A stretch of 64,000 nt of DNA. It comes from Gallionella sp. (GTDB taxonomy: Bacteria; Pseudomonadota; Gammaproteobacteria; Burkholderiales; Gallionellaceae). The DNA lies in assembly GCA_030682375.1 (NCBI GenBank), contig JAUXOL010000004.1:62001-126000 (forward strand), in the 5' to 3' direction. Positions 47,648-57,127 of the stretch are shown one piece after another (the stretch's first letter is position 1; every line of letters begins with the position of its first letter). The translations under genes and the position numbers were made by a program. Under the pieces are notes generated by a model. That model was not told where the DNA came from. It saw only the letters and a list, made by a program, of their open reading frames with translations, and made no database searches.

Positions 47648-48568
47648 ATGTCGCTAGACGCACACCCTCTCCCCAACCCCTCTCCCTTGCAGGGCGATGG
47701 GCTATTGAATCCCTCTCCCGCGCGCGGGATAACCAGCGACTTGCCCGCTGGCGGGCTTAGTCGAATGGCTAGTAGTTTCACCAGAGGGTGCCCCGAAGGG
47801 GTGGGAGAGGGTTTTGTTCAGCGCGCCGAAAAGGTGAGCCTGCTGCGGTTGCTGCGCGAAGACGTGAGTTGCGTGTTTCAGCGCGACCCGGCTGCGCGTT
47901 CTCGCTTCGAGGTGCTGACCACCTATCCCGGCGTACATGCCATCCTGATGCAGCGCATCGCGCACCGGCTATGGAAGTTCGGCCTGCGCTACCTCGCCCG
48001 CCTCGTCTCCTGGTTCGCGCGCCTGCTCACTAACATCGACATTCATCCGGGCGCGACCATAGGCCGGCGCTTCTTCATCGACCACGGGGCGGGCGTGGTG
48101 ATAGGCGAGACCGCCGAGATCGGCGACGACGTGACGCTGTATCACGGCGTCACCCTCGGCGGCACGACCTGGAACAAGGGCAAGCGCCACCCTACCCTGG
48201 GCGACGGCGTGGTGGTCGGCGCGGGCGCGAAGATCCTCGGCGCGATCACGCTGGGCGAACAGGTGCGCGTCGGCGCGAATTCGGTGGTGGTCAAGGATGT
48301 CCCGTCGCACCGCACCGTGATCGGCATCCCCGGCAAGATCGTGCTGCGCACCGAAGATGCGGATGCGAACAATATCTACGGCATCAACCTCGACCATCAC
48401 CTGATCCCAGACCCGGTAGGCCGCGCCATCGCCTGCCTGATGGAACGCATCGAGGTGCTGGAAGGACAGTTGAACAAGCGCGGCGAAGCGGTGGAAGGCC
48501 AATGCCACACCTGCGATGCGGACGATTTATGCGGCACGGAAGTGGCGCGCCAATTGAGGAAAGCATGA
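47648..48568 (+). CDS. cysE: Nif-linked serine O-acetyltransferase with an N-terminal repeat-encoded insert
   Basis: A 306-residue protein. From about residue 63 ([20 protein letters not shown]) it is a CysE: hexapeptide repeats [40 protein letters not shown] and [12 protein letters not shown]. It makes O-acetylserine, so it supplies cysteine for NifS; a nif-linked copy (sometimes called nifP) is normal. Residues about 6-60 are Pro/Gly-rich and come from a dispersed repeat read in frame. AGGAG lies 6 nt before the ATG at 47648. A GTG just before SLLRLL is an alternative start but lacks a good ribosome site. Confidence 0.9.
   Translation: MSLDAHPLPNPSPLQGDGLLNPSPARGITSDLPAGGLSRMASSFTRGCPEGVGEGFVQRAEKVSLLRLLREDVSCVFQRDPAARSRFEVLTTYPGVHAILMQRIAHRLWKFGLRYLARLVSWFARLLTNIDIHPGATIGRRFFIDHGAGVVIGETAEIGDDVTLYHGVTLGGTTWNKGKRHPTLGDGVVVGAGAKILGAITLGEQVRVGANSVVVKDVPSHRTVIGIPGKIVLRTEDADANNIYGINLDHHLIPDPVGRAIACLMERIEVLEGQLNKRGEAVEGQCHTCDADDLCGTEVARQLRKA
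47662..47818. repeat. Palindromic repeat embedded in the cysE coding sequence
   Basis: Begins CACCCTCTCCCCAACCCCTC and ends GGGGTGGGAGAGGG, with inner CTCCCGCGCGCGGGA and TTGCCCGCTGGCGGGC hairpins. It is the same style as the insert in the hemerythrin gene. The reading frame is open across about 157 bp. Confidence 0.75.
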
Positions 48569-49086
48569 TGGACCTGCTGGATTTCGATCAAACCGAGTTG
48601 TATTTCGACGAACCGCTGGCGCTGGACGTGTCGCGACTGCTGGAAGATGCCGCGGACGCTTACGGCAGCGAAGCGGCGGAGAGCCTGCTGCTGCGCGCCA
48701 ACCTGATGGCGCCGCAACACCTGGTCGTGCTAGTCGCGTTGTATCGCTATTACTTCTACCAGCACCGCCTCGAAGACGCGCTGCTGGTGGCAGAAAGCTC
48801 ACTGGCCGTGGTCGGGCGGCGGCTTGAGTTCCCCGATACCTGGGTGTATCTGCGCGAGGCTAACGTAGGCGCGGGCGTGATGCGTTCGATGGGGCTGGTG
48901 CGCTTCTACCTGATGGTGCTCAAGGCGGCGGGCTACATCAACCTGCGTCTCGGCCATATCGAAACCGGAAAAGCGATGCTGGAAAAACTGGTGCAACTGG
49001 ACAGCCACGACCGCATCGGCGGCAAGGCCTTGCTGGAAGTGCTGCACCAATCGATGAACGAAGACGATCTGCAAAGGAGAGCATGA
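48565..49086 (+). CDS. TPR-like helical protein of unknown function between cysE and nifW
   Basis: A 173-residue soluble protein starting [20 protein letters not shown]. The central part looks like tetratricopeptide helices ([58 protein letters not shown]). No catalytic motif or cysteine cluster is seen. GAGG precedes the start, and the gene overlaps nifW by 4 bp, so it is surely expressed with the nif operon. A protein-binding role in nitrogenase assembly is a reasonable guess, but I cannot name the family. Confidence 0.7.
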   Translation: MMDLLDFDQTELYFDEPLALDVSRLLEDAADAYGSEAAESLLLRANLMAPQHLVVLVALYRYYFYQHRLEDALLVAESSLAVVGRRLEFPDTWVYLREANVGAGVMRSMGLVRFYLMVLKAAGYINLRLGHIETGKAMLEKLVQLDSHDRIGGKALLEVLHQSMNEDDLQRRA

Positions 49087-49415
49087 TGGACGACCTGACC
49101 CTGGACGAAGCGATGGAGGAGCTGGTCTCCGCCGAGGATTTCCTGAACTATTTCGGCATCGAATACGATCCCTCGGTGGTGCACGTGAACCGCCTGCACA
49201 TCCTGCAGCGCTATCACAACTATCTCGCCAAAACGACCCTGCCCGACATAGAGGCCGCGCGCCGCGTGATCTACGCGACGCTGTTGCAGCAGGCGTACCA
49301 GGACTTCGTAAAGTCCGATGCGCTGACCGAAAAGGTGTTCAAGGTGTTCCACATGCACGAGCCGCAAACGAAGTTCGTGCCGGTCAGCTCGATCACGGTG
49401 AACAAGTCTGCGTGA
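49083..49415 (+). CDS. nifW: Nitrogenase-stabilising/protective protein NifW
   Basis: The 110-residue protein has the NifW pattern LVSAEDFLNYFGIEYDPSVV followed by HVNRLHILQRYHNYL and YATLLQQAYQDFVKSDALTE. NifW associates with the MoFe protein and protects it, notably against O2. AAAGGAG precedes the ATG at 49083. The length and the position before nifZ are as in other diazotrophs. Confidence 0.93.
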   Translation: MMDDLTLDEAMEELVSAEDFLNYFGIEYDPSVVHVNRLHILQRYHNYLAKTTLPDIEAARRVIYATLLQQAYQDFVKSDALTEKVFKVFHMHEPQTKFVPVSSITVNKSA

Positions 49416-49430
49416 TGCCAGGGACGAATC

Positions 49431-49898
49431 ATGCTGCCTAAATACGAATTCGGCGACGAAGTCCGCATCATCCGCAACGTGCGCAACGACGGCACCTATC
49501 CGGGCATGCCCACCGGACAATTGCTGATCCGCCGCGGCAGCACCGGATTCGTCATCAACGTCGGCACCTTCCTGCAGGATCAGTTGATCTACACCGTCAA
49601 CTTCCTCGACCAGGACAAGATAGTCGGCTTCCGCGAAGAAGAGCTGATCGGAATCGACGAGCCCTGGACGCCCAGCAAATACGAGAGCCGCGAGAAAGTG
49701 CGCAGCAAAGTGACGCTCGCCGTGCGCGGCGAAGTTCGCGCCGCGCCGGGGATGGAGGGCGAGATATTGAAGGTGCTGCGCGACGAAACGGGTGGCGTGC
49801 AGTACCAGGTGATCTTTCACGACCATGTGCTGCAGGTGCCGGAATCGGCGCTGGAAGCGGTGCATGTCTACGACGACGAGGAGAAAGAACATGCCTGA
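49431..49898 (+). CDS. nifZ: NifZ, nitrogenase P-cluster maturation protein
   Basis: A 155-residue protein starting MLPKYEFGDEVRIIRNVRND. NifZ domains typically begin with such a GDxVRxxRxVRNDGTYPG segment; a second related half follows (KVTLAVRGEVRAAPGMEGEI). NifZ acts in forming the second P-cluster of the MoFe protein. The stop overlaps the nifM start by 8 bp. Confidence 0.9.
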   Translation: MLPKYEFGDEVRIIRNVRNDGTYPGMPTGQLLIRRGSTGFVINVGTFLQDQLIYTVNFLDQDKIVGFREEELIGIDEPWTPSKYESREKVRSKVTLAVRGEVRAAPGMEGEILKVLRDETGGVQYQVIFHDHVLQVPESALEAVHVYDDEEKEHA

Positions 49899-50745
49899 CG
49901 TAATCGACAACGGCGTCGCCTACCTCGCGCTCAAGGCCGCGCAGAAACTCTACGGCAAGATCCCGGATGCGCTGCAACCATCCGAATTCGAGCGCGTGCA
50001 GAACATGGCGCAGCAGCAACACGAACTCGAAACGCGCGTGCTGGCCGCACCCGAGGCGCGCGACGCGATGGTGCCACCCGCCACGCTACAGGCCGCGATA
50101 CAAGAGATACGCGGACGCTATCCAAACGAAGACGATTTCGCCGACGACCTCGCACGCAACGGCCTCGATGAAGCCGGTTTCGCCGAGGCACTGGAACGCG
50201 AACTCAAGGTCGAAGCCATCCTGGAAAAAGTCGCCACGCGCGCGGCCAACGTCAGCGACATCGACGTCGAGCTGTATTACCAATACCACCCCGACCAGTT
50301 CCGCCGCCCCGAGACTCGCTTGGCGCGCCACATCCTCGTCACCGTCAACGACACCATTCCCGAGAACACCCGCGATGCCGCACGCCAACGCATCGCGGAT
50401 ATCGCCGTGCGATTGCAGAAGGAACCGGGCCGTTTCGAAGAGCAGGCGCTCAAACACTCCGAATGCCCCACCGCGCTGGACGGCGGCAAACTCGGCGACC
50501 TGCCGCGCGGCAAACTCTTCCCGGAACTGGATCAGGCCTTATTCAAGTTGAAGGCCGGCGAAGTCAGCGGCGTGCTGAAATCCGAACTCGGTTTCCATGT
50601 CCTGCGCTGCGACGCCATCACCGAAGCCAACGTGCTGAGCATGGCCGAGGCTAAACCGCATATCCGCAAACTGCTGGAGCAGAAACGCAAACGCGTCTGT
50701 CAGCAGGCGTGGGTGAAGCAGGTGATGGAAGGGAAGAATTCTTAG
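49891..50745 (+). CDS. nifM: NifM peptidyl-prolyl isomerase
   Basis: A 284-residue protein with an N-terminal helical region and a C-terminal parvulin domain: RLARHILVTVNDTIPENTRD, GGKLGDLPRGKLFPELDQAL and GVLKSELGFHVLRCDAI. NifM is needed for active NifH (Fe protein). The ATG at 49891 has GAGGAG upstream. It closes the iscA-nifM transcription unit; a repeat follows at 50771. Confidence 0.92.
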   Translation: MPDVIDNGVAYLALKAAQKLYGKIPDALQPSEFERVQNMAQQQHELETRVLAAPEARDAMVPPATLQAAIQEIRGRYPNEDDFADDLARNGLDEAGFAEALERELKVEAILEKVATRAANVSDIDVELYYQYHPDQFRRPETRLARHILVTVNDTIPENTRDAARQRIADIAVRLQKEPGRFEEQALKHSECPTALDGGKLGDLPRGKLFPELDQALFKLKAGEVSGVLKSELGFHVLRCDAITEANVLSMAEAKPHIRKLLEQKRKRVCQQAWVKQVMEGKNS

Positions 50746-50770
50746 GGCGCTTCTGGTTTTTTGAAGTTTC

Positions 50771-50914
50771 GTAGGTCGGGTTAGCGCAGCGGTGCGTGTG
50801 TTGTTGGGGCTTTAGCCCCGTACAACCACGGCCTACTCCTCGCGGGTGTAACCCGACGTTTATCCTACGAATCCATACGTCGGGTTACGGCCTTGCAGGC
50901 CTAACCCGACCTAC
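50771..50914. repeat. Nested dispersed palindromes between nifM and draG
   Basis: An outer GTAGGTCGGGTTAGCGCAGC unit is interrupted by a second palindrome (TTGT-TGGGGCTTTAGCCCCG-TACAA, about 50804-50826) and closes with GTAACCCGAC. A second unit CGTCGGGTTACG/CCTAACCCGACCTAC follows. The right end overlaps the last codons of draG and supplies its TAG stop. Confidence 0.75.
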
Positions 50915-51803
50915 TGTTATTGGGCGAGTTCGTCAGGTAGATAAGCGCCTTTGCCTGCTCCTCGCACGCCCTGTGAGTGTTCGTATCCAGCACCTTCAGC
51001 CATTCCTCGGGGATTTTTTCCACTCCATACAACGCCCCTGCCAACATGCCCGCGATCGCGCCGGTGGTGTCGGCATCTCCGCCGCGGTTAACTACGTCGA
51101 TCAGGCAGCTGCGGAAATCGTCGGTGTCGAAGAAGCTCTGGAACACGGCTTGTATGGTGTCGGCGACGTAGCCGCTGGGGTTCTGGCTCTGGCGCACGGC
51201 ACGGAACTTGAACTCGGGATGGCGCGCGGCGAGCGGATGCGAGTGTCGGTGCAGCAGGTCGTTCTTGGTCGCGCCCTGCAATGCGTCCTGCACCATGAGC
51301 ACCAGCGTCTCGCAGGCGGCGTCGGACAGCGCGCAATGATGGGTGACATGGGCCTGTTCGCGGCAGGCGGCGCGCACGGCGTCTTCGCTCTGGCCGAGGG
51401 TGGCGAGCGCGACCGGTAGCACGCGCATTGCCGCGCCGTTGCCGGCGTCGTGGTCGGAGTATGGCGCGTGCGGTTCGCCGGTCTTGCGGAATTGCAGCAG
51501 GTTGCGGCGTACGGTGTTGCCGATGTCCACCGGCTTGGCGCGCATCCAGGCGTCGAAGGCCTGGGCGGCGGCGAGCGCATCGACCTTGCCTTTTTCGAGG
51601 ATGGACTCGCCGAGTGCGAGCGCCATCGTGGTGTCGTCAGTGACCTGCCCCGGCTTGAGGTGTAGCCAGCCGCCGCCGATCATCTTGTCGTGCACGCCGT
51701 ATTGCGCGGCGATCTCCCGCGGCGTCATGAATTCCACCGTTGCGCCCAGCGCGTCGCCGATGGCGAGGCCGAGATAGGAAGCGATGGCGCTGTCGGTGGT
51801 CAT
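50901..51803 (-). CDS. draG: ADP-ribosyl-[dinitrogen reductase] hydrolase DraG
   Basis: The 300-residue protein has the ADP-ribosylglycohydrolase metal motifs: GDALGATVEFMT, QVTDDTTMALALGES and the C-terminal GGDADTTGAIAGMLAGALYG. DraG reactivates Fe protein by removing ADP-ribose added by DraT in response to ammonium or darkness/energy loss. DraT is not in this window. The ATG at 51803 is the best start. The last residues (NNSRSG) and stop are encoded by a repeat. Confidence 0.9.
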   Translation of the reverse strand: MTTDSAIASYLGLAIGDALGATVEFMTPREIAAQYGVHDKMIGGGWLHLKPGQVTDDTTMALALGESILEKGKVDALAAAQAFDAWMRAKPVDIGNTVRRNLLQFRKTGEPHAPYSDHDAGNGAAMRVLPVALATLGQSEDAVRAACREQAHVTHHCALSDAACETLVLMVQDALQGATKNDLLHRHSHPLAARHPEFKFRAVRQSQNPSGYVADTIQAVFQSFFDTDDFRSCLIDVVNRGGDADTTGAIAGMLAGALYGVEKIPEEWLKVLDTNTHRACEEQAKALIYLTNSPNNSRSG

Positions 51804-51812
51804 GTGTGTTTT

Positions 51813-51909
51813 GTAGGGGCGCGATTCATCGCGCCCATTTTTCGATGGCATGTCAGGGCGCGATACCCGAAGGGCACAAGAACCTCTTCGAGGTGAATCG
51901 CGCCCCTAC
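51813..51909. repeat. Dispersed palindrome GTAGGGGCGCGATTCATCGC
   Basis: GTAGGGGCGCGATTCATCGC with GCCC faces GGTGAATCGCGCCCCTAC, with a second GGGCGCGAT inside. It fills the gap between nifQ and draG. Confidence 0.75.
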
Positions 51910-51915
51910 GGGGGA

Positions 51916-52497
51916 CTATTCTTCCGGCCCGAAGCATTTCAGGTAATCGGTGCAGACTTGGCAGCTCGGCGCGCGGCAGGCGTTGATGCCTTCCTTCTCG
52001 CACAGTTGCTTGTAGAGGAACTTCTTCCACTTCATGTCGTGGATGTTTTTTGCAGCCAGCACGGGGAAGTTATGCGTCATCAACTGGCTGAGATACACGC
52101 GAGACCACAGGCCCAGGTCTTGCCACAGGTGGTCGTTGGCCATGCAGGCGGTGGTGACGATTTCGGCCATCCATCGTTCGGATTCGTCGCGTCCGGCGAG
52201 ATGATCGCGCAGCAGTTCTAGAACATCATCGCGTTCCAGCGCACGCGGGTCGGAAATCGACCCGGCATGACGCACGACCAGTTGCATTCCGGGGAAGTGG
52301 CGCGACAGCAAGGCGGAGAATTCCGCTTCGTTCAGTCCCAGCCCCGGCGGCAATGCGCCGATGCCGCCGGTCTGGCTGACGATCATCTGCGCGAACAGTT
52401 CGTCGTTGGGCAAGCCCGCCGCATGCGCCATCAGTTCCGCATACAGGCCAGCTGACGGTGTAGCCGATTTTTGCACTGACATCACGGCGGGCTGCAT
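51916..52497 (-). CDS. nifQ: NifQ molybdenum donor protein
   Basis: A 193-residue protein whose C terminus has the NifQ cysteine pattern C-x4-C-x2-C-x5-C (CRAPSCQVCTDYLKC). The body includes ALPPGLGLNEAEFSALLSRH and WMAEIVTTACMANDHLWQDL. NifQ carries a Mo-Fe-S cluster and delivers molybdenum to FeMo-co synthesis on NifEN. GGAGG lies 7 nt before the ATG at 52497. Confidence 0.94.
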   Translation of the reverse strand: MQPAVMSVQKSATPSAGLYAELMAHAAGLPNDELFAQMIVSQTGGIGALPPGLGLNEAEFSALLSRHFPGMQLVVRHAGSISDPRALERDDVLELLRDHLAGRDESERWMAEIVTTACMANDHLWQDLGLWSRVYLSQLMTHNFPVLAAKNIHDMKWKKFLYKQLCEKEGINACRAPSCQVCTDYLKCFGPEE

Positions 52498-52506
52498 GAT
52501 TGCCTC

Positions 52507-52866
52507 CTATTTGCTGGGGTACTCGATCAACAGGTCTTCGTCGCGCAGCACCATCTGGCAGGCCAGACGCCATTCGGTGGTGATGACGTCGTCCACTTTC
52601 ATCGCTTCGATCTGCGCTGCGGTGATCTTCCCTTCCTGTTTCAGCACATTGATTTCGCGGTCGGTCAGCGGGCCGGCCATCGGGCCTTTGTTGGAGAGGT
52701 TGGTGACCTTCACCAGGCAGGTGGAGCACTCACCGTCGCCGCAGCCGAAGTCGATGGGGATGTGATTTTCCTTGGCCAGTGTCAGCACGGTCGTGGTGTG
52801 GCTACCGGCGATGGCATACACGGTCTTGTCCTTGTGCATCGGGCTGGAAAAAGTAATGTTAGGCAT
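52507..52866 (-). CDS. [2Fe-2S] ferredoxin resembling the FeSII (Shethna) protective protein
   Basis: A 119-residue protein with cluster cysteines C42, C47, C50 and C103 (FGCGDGECSTCLVKV, RLACQM). A long segment between the third and fourth cysteine (PLTDREINVLKQEGKITAAQ) sets it apart from short plant-type ferredoxins. It resembles, from memory, the Azotobacter FeSII protein, which binds nitrogenase under O2 stress and holds it in a protected complex. The ATG at 52866 has AAAGGAG upstream. It lies in the nifB operon, 9 bp before nifQ. A simple electron-donor ferredoxin is the alternative. Confidence 0.75.
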   Translation of the reverse strand: MPNITFSSPMHKDKTVYAIAGSHTTTVLTLAKENHIPIDFGCGDGECSTCLVKVTNLSNKGPMAGPLTDREINVLKQEGKITAAQIEAMKVDDVITTEWRLACQMVLRDEDLLIEYPSK

Positions 52867-52898
52867 TGCAATTGCTCCTTTGGGTTGGTGAAAAAATC

Positions 52899-52992
52899 GA
52901 TGGGTAGCTTTGCATAGCCATCTGACTAAGGCAGCTAGCTGCCAAGTCATTGGTTATCGCAAAGCTCAACCCATCCTACGGGTTGCCCATCC
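52899..52992. repeat. Degenerate dispersed palindrome between two ferredoxin genes
   Basis: GATGGGTAGCTTTGCATAGC faces GGTTATCGCAAAGCTCAACC and CATCCTACGGG. It is related to the GTAGGATGGGTTGAGCGCAG copy at 46392-46470 but more decayed. Confidence 0.6.
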
Positions 52993-53005
52993 TGCGAATT
53001 ACTGG

Positions 53006-54556
<1,551 letters not shown>

Positions 54557-54560
<4 letters not shown>

Positions 54561-54988
54561 GCAACAGACTCCGGAGCCGGACAGGGCTCGGTGCGATGGC
54601 AGGCGGAATCAGGCTTCTCACTCTTGGGCAACGTATCGGCGAGGCCTATCCATGCGTTTATCGCATCGGTGTCGAATCCGACGCGGAATACGCCGTCCGC
54701 CTCCATCAGCGGACGGCGTATCAGCAGCGGATCGGCCAGCATCATGTTCAGCGCCTCGGTCTCGCCGAACGCCGCCGGGTTGACTTCGCCGGATTTCACA
54801 CGCGGCGCGGCCGGGTTGAACCATTGTGCGACGGGCAGATCACCGAAGAAGGCGCGCAAGCGTTCCGCGGTCCATTTCTCGGCGAGCAGGTTCTTTGCCA
54901 GCACGGTGTGGCCGGATGCGGCCAGCCACACCTTCTGTTTCGTGTTGTTGCCGCAGCCGGGCTTCTCGTAGAAATGGATGGTTGCCAT
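54557..54988 (-). CDS. nifO: NifO, ArsC-like nitrogenase-associated protein
   Basis: A 143-residue protein with an ArsC/Spx thioredoxin-like fold: MATIHFYEKPGCGNNTKQKV. It also has LRAFFGDLPVAQWFNPAAP and LLIRRPLMEADGVFRVGFDT. The ArsC-type C-x2-C is reduced to a single cysteine here (PGCGNN). In Azotobacter nifO follows nifB-fdxN and affects molybdenum use; the order here is the same. Its stop overlaps the flavodiiron start by 4 bp. The ATG at 54988 is the best start. Confidence 0.85.
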
Positions 54989-54999
54989 GATCGTCTTCC

Positions 55000-55245
55000 T
55001 CAGGCCGCCAGCGGGATGCCGGTCAGCGACCCCGGCGGATTCAGCGCCACGCCGTCCTCGTTCAGGATCGCGCCTTCGATCGGGCAGATGGCCCCGCACT
55101 GCGGCACTTCGAAATCGCCCGCGCACTCGGTGCACTTGTCAGGATCGATCAGGAAATGCGGCTTCGCCTCGTAGATCGCCTTGCTCGGGCACAGCGGCTC
55201 GCAAGCGCAGCAGTTGGTGCAGGATTCGATGATTTCGAGTGCCAT
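55000..55245 (-). CDS. fdxN: 2[4Fe-4S] ferredoxin FdxN
   Basis: An 81-residue protein with two [4Fe-4S] motifs: C9-x2-C12-x2-C15-x3-C19-P and C38-x2-C41-x8-C50-x3-C54-P. The eight-residue spacer in the second motif marks Alvin-type ferredoxins common in nif operons. FdxN donates electrons to NifB for radical chemistry and to nitrogenase. GGAG precedes the ATG at 55245. It lies just after nifB. Confidence 0.93.
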   Translation of the reverse strand: MALEIIESCTNCCACEPLCPSKAIYEAKPHFLIDPDKCTECAGDFEVPQCGAICPIEGAILNEDGVALNPPGSLTGIPLAA

Positions 55246-55276
55246 TTCTTACTCCTTACTATTTTCTCTCGTTCCA

Positions 55277-55374
55277 TTCCCCCCTTTATGAAAGGGGGGC
55301 TAGGGGGATTTGAGGCCGGTAGCATTTCGCACAGTTCTAAATCCCCCTCAATCCCCCTTTTCCAAAGGGGGAAG
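55277..55374. repeat. Dispersed palindrome TCCCCCCTTTATGAAAGGGG
   Basis: CCCCCCTTTATGAAAGGGGGG is a hairpin by itself; CTAGGGGGATTTGA pairs with AAATCCCCCTCAA, and CCCCCTTTTCCAAAGGGGG is a third hairpin. It fills the gap between nifB and fdxN. Confidence 0.8.
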
Positions 55375-55383
55375 TAGCGCAAA

Positions 55384-56889
55384 TCAAGCCACCTTCTGCT
55401 GCTCGACGACTTTCACTTCCAGCTTCCCCGCCGCGCGCATCTCTTCGTAGACAGCCATCACCGCATCCTCGATGACTTCCATCGCATGCTCGCCGTTGGG
55501 CTGGATACCGGCGGCTTCCAGCGGGCCCCAGGGTTCGTAGCCGACCTTGCTGCACAGCACGGCCTCGCAGCCCGCCAGTTCGCGGATGGTCTTGTCCAGC
55601 GCGCTCTCGCCGTCGCCGCAGGTGTCGCCGCCTTCGCAATAGGGGATCGTGCGGCGGTGGCCGATAAAGCGCACGCCTGCGCCGGAGGCTTCATAGATCA
55701 GGAACTCGCTCGCGTGGCCGAAGTGTTCGTTGATCACACCGCCGCCCTTGGTGGCGACCGCCATCAGCACCGGACGTGTCACTTCATTCTTCTGCACACC
55801 CTGAATGCTCACGAGTTGCACTTTGGATTCCTTCGCGAGGCGCTTGCTTTCCATTTCCTCGTTGATCGCCGCGTGTACCTCGGCGCGCATCTTCATCGCC
55901 TCGACATAGTCGATGTCCATCTCCTCGATCTTGTCGATGGTGAACTCAGCACCCCTGTCCTCGCCCAGCAGCCCCACCGCATCGGCACGGCACTGGCGGC
56001 AGTGCCGCATCATGTTCATATCGCCCGCGCAGGCATCCTGCAAGGCTTGCAGCTCCTCGTTGGTCGGACCGCGCTGGCCGGTCAGTCCATAGTAAGTGCC
56101 GTGTTCTGCTTCGGAAATCAGCGGCATCACGTTGTGCAGGAACGCACCCTTGGCCTTGACGATCTTCGACACTTCTTCCAGATGCTTGTCATTCACGCCG
56201 GGGATCAGCACCGAGTTCACCTTCACCAGAATGCCCTTGGCGACCAGCATCTCCAGCCCCTTCTGCTGCTGGGCGATGAGGATCTCGGCGGCCTCGCGGC
56301 CCTTGATGCGCTTGTTGTTCCAGAATATCCACGGATATATCTGCGCGCCCACGTCGGGATCGACGCAGTTGATGGTGATGGTCACATGGTCGATGTTGTA
56401 GCGCGACATCTCCTCGACGTTCTCCGGCAGCGCCAGGCCGTTGGTCGAGACGCACAGCTTGATGTCGGGCGCCTGCTCGGACAGCTTGCGGAAGGTCTCG
56501 AAGGTGCGCGCCGGATTCGCCAGCGCGTCGCCGGGACCGGCGATGCCCAGCACCGTCATCTGCGGGATGGTCGCCGCGACGGCCAATACCTTCTTCACCG
56601 CCTGTTCCGGCTTCAGCACCTCGGACACCACGCCGGGACGCGACTCGTTCGAGCAATCGTATTTGCGGTTGCAGTAGTTGCACTGGATGTTGCAGGCGGG
56701 TGCGACCGCCACATGCATGCGCGCAAAGTAATGGTGCGCCTCTTCGGAATAGCAGGGATGGTTCTTCACCTTGTCGCGGATGTGATCCGGCAGGTGGCCC
56801 ATCTGGTCGTCGGTTGAACCGCAGGAACCGGAGGAACATCCTCCGGATTTGGCTTCGCTTGCTGCGTTATTGATTACGGGTAGTTGCAC
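55384..56889 (-). CDS. nifB: NifB radical SAM FeMo-co precursor synthase
   Basis: The protein is 501 residues from the GTG at 56889, which has GGAGG 7 nt upstream. The radical SAM cysteines are C66, C70 and C73 (CNIQCNYCNRKYDC), with NifB-specific cysteines around GGCSSGSCG and NHPCYSEEAHH. The C-terminal NifX-like domain (VLMAVATKGGGVINEHFGHA) is present. NifB makes NifB-co, the 8Fe core of FeMo-co. A longer upstream reading is not needed: the sigma54 promoter at 56924-56938 lies between. Confidence 0.96.
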   Translation of the reverse strand: MQLPVINNAASEAKSGGCSSGSCGSTDDQMGHLPDHIRDKVKNHPCYSEEAHHYFARMHVAVAPACNIQCNYCNRKYDCSNESRPGVVSEVLKPEQAVKKVLAVAATIPQMTVLGIAGPGDALANPARTFETFRKLSEQAPDIKLCVSTNGLALPENVEEMSRYNIDHVTITINCVDPDVGAQIYPWIFWNNKRIKGREAAEILIAQQQKGLEMLVAKGILVKVNSVLIPGVNDKHLEEVSKIVKAKGAFLHNVMPLISEAEHGTYYGLTGQRGPTNEELQALQDACAGDMNMMRHCRQCRADAVGLLGEDRGAEFTIDKIEEMDIDYVEAMKMRAEVHAAINEEMESKRLAKESKVQLVSIQGVQKNEVTRPVLMAVATKGGGVINEHFGHASEFLIYEASGAGVRFIGHRRTIPYCEGGDTCGDGESALDKTIRELAGCEAVLCSKVGYEPWGPLEAAGIQPNGEHAMEVIEDAVMAVYEEMRAAGKLEVKVVEQQKVA

Positions 56890-56923
56890 GATCTGTCCTC
56901 CGCTAAGGTCTGGCTGAGTATGA

Positions 56924-56938
56924 GCAAACAGCGTGCCC
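56924..56938 (-). promoter_or_regulatory. Sigma54 -24/-12 promoter of the nifB operon
   Basis: On the minus strand: GGGCACG-CTGT-TTGC, one mismatch from TGGCACG-N4-TTGC. The predicted start near 56912 gives a 23-nt leader including the GGAGG ribosome site of nifB. Confidence 0.88.
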
Positions 56939-56999
56939 GGCCCGCATGAACGCCTAACCCGTTGTTTTATATAGATCGAAATCGAATGGCATGCGCCAC

Positions 57000-57015
57000 T
57001 GTTGGAAATGGCACA
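57000..57015. promoter_or_regulatory. NifA site TGT-N10-ACA, nearer nifB
   Basis: TGT at 57000-57002 and ACA at 57013-57015. It lies about 62 bp upstream of the nifB -24 element and 98 bp upstream of the divergent promoter at 57113, so it could serve both. Confidence 0.75.
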
Positions 57016-57032
57016 TGACACGCGCCGGGGCT

Positions 57033-57048
57033 TGTGGCGAAAGCGACA
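57033..57048. promoter_or_regulatory. NifA site TGT-N10-ACA, nearer the divergent gene
   Basis: TGT at 57033-57035 and ACA at 57046-57048. It lies about 95 bp from the nifB promoter and 65 bp from the promoter at 57113. The two sites are spaced 33 bp apart, about three helical turns, so they lie on the same DNA face. Confidence 0.75.
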
Positions 57049-57112
57049 AAATCGCGGAGCAAGACCATGCGGGGAGGCAGGTTGAGCAATGGCATAGCCG
57101 TTCCTTATGGGT

Positions 57113-57127
57113 TGGCACTGTATTTGC
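57113..57127 (+). promoter_or_regulatory. Sigma54 -24/-12 promoter of the divergent Fe-S oxidoreductase gene
   Basis: TGGCACT-GTAT-TTGC fits the sigma54 consensus. The predicted transcription start is near 57139, only 2 nt before the ATG at 57141. This leaves almost no leader. Confidence 0.85.

Noticed and set aside
48565..49086. Calling the TPR-like protein NifX, NafY or a known nif product
   Set aside because: No NifX-fold motif or cysteines are present; the helical repeats do not support these names.
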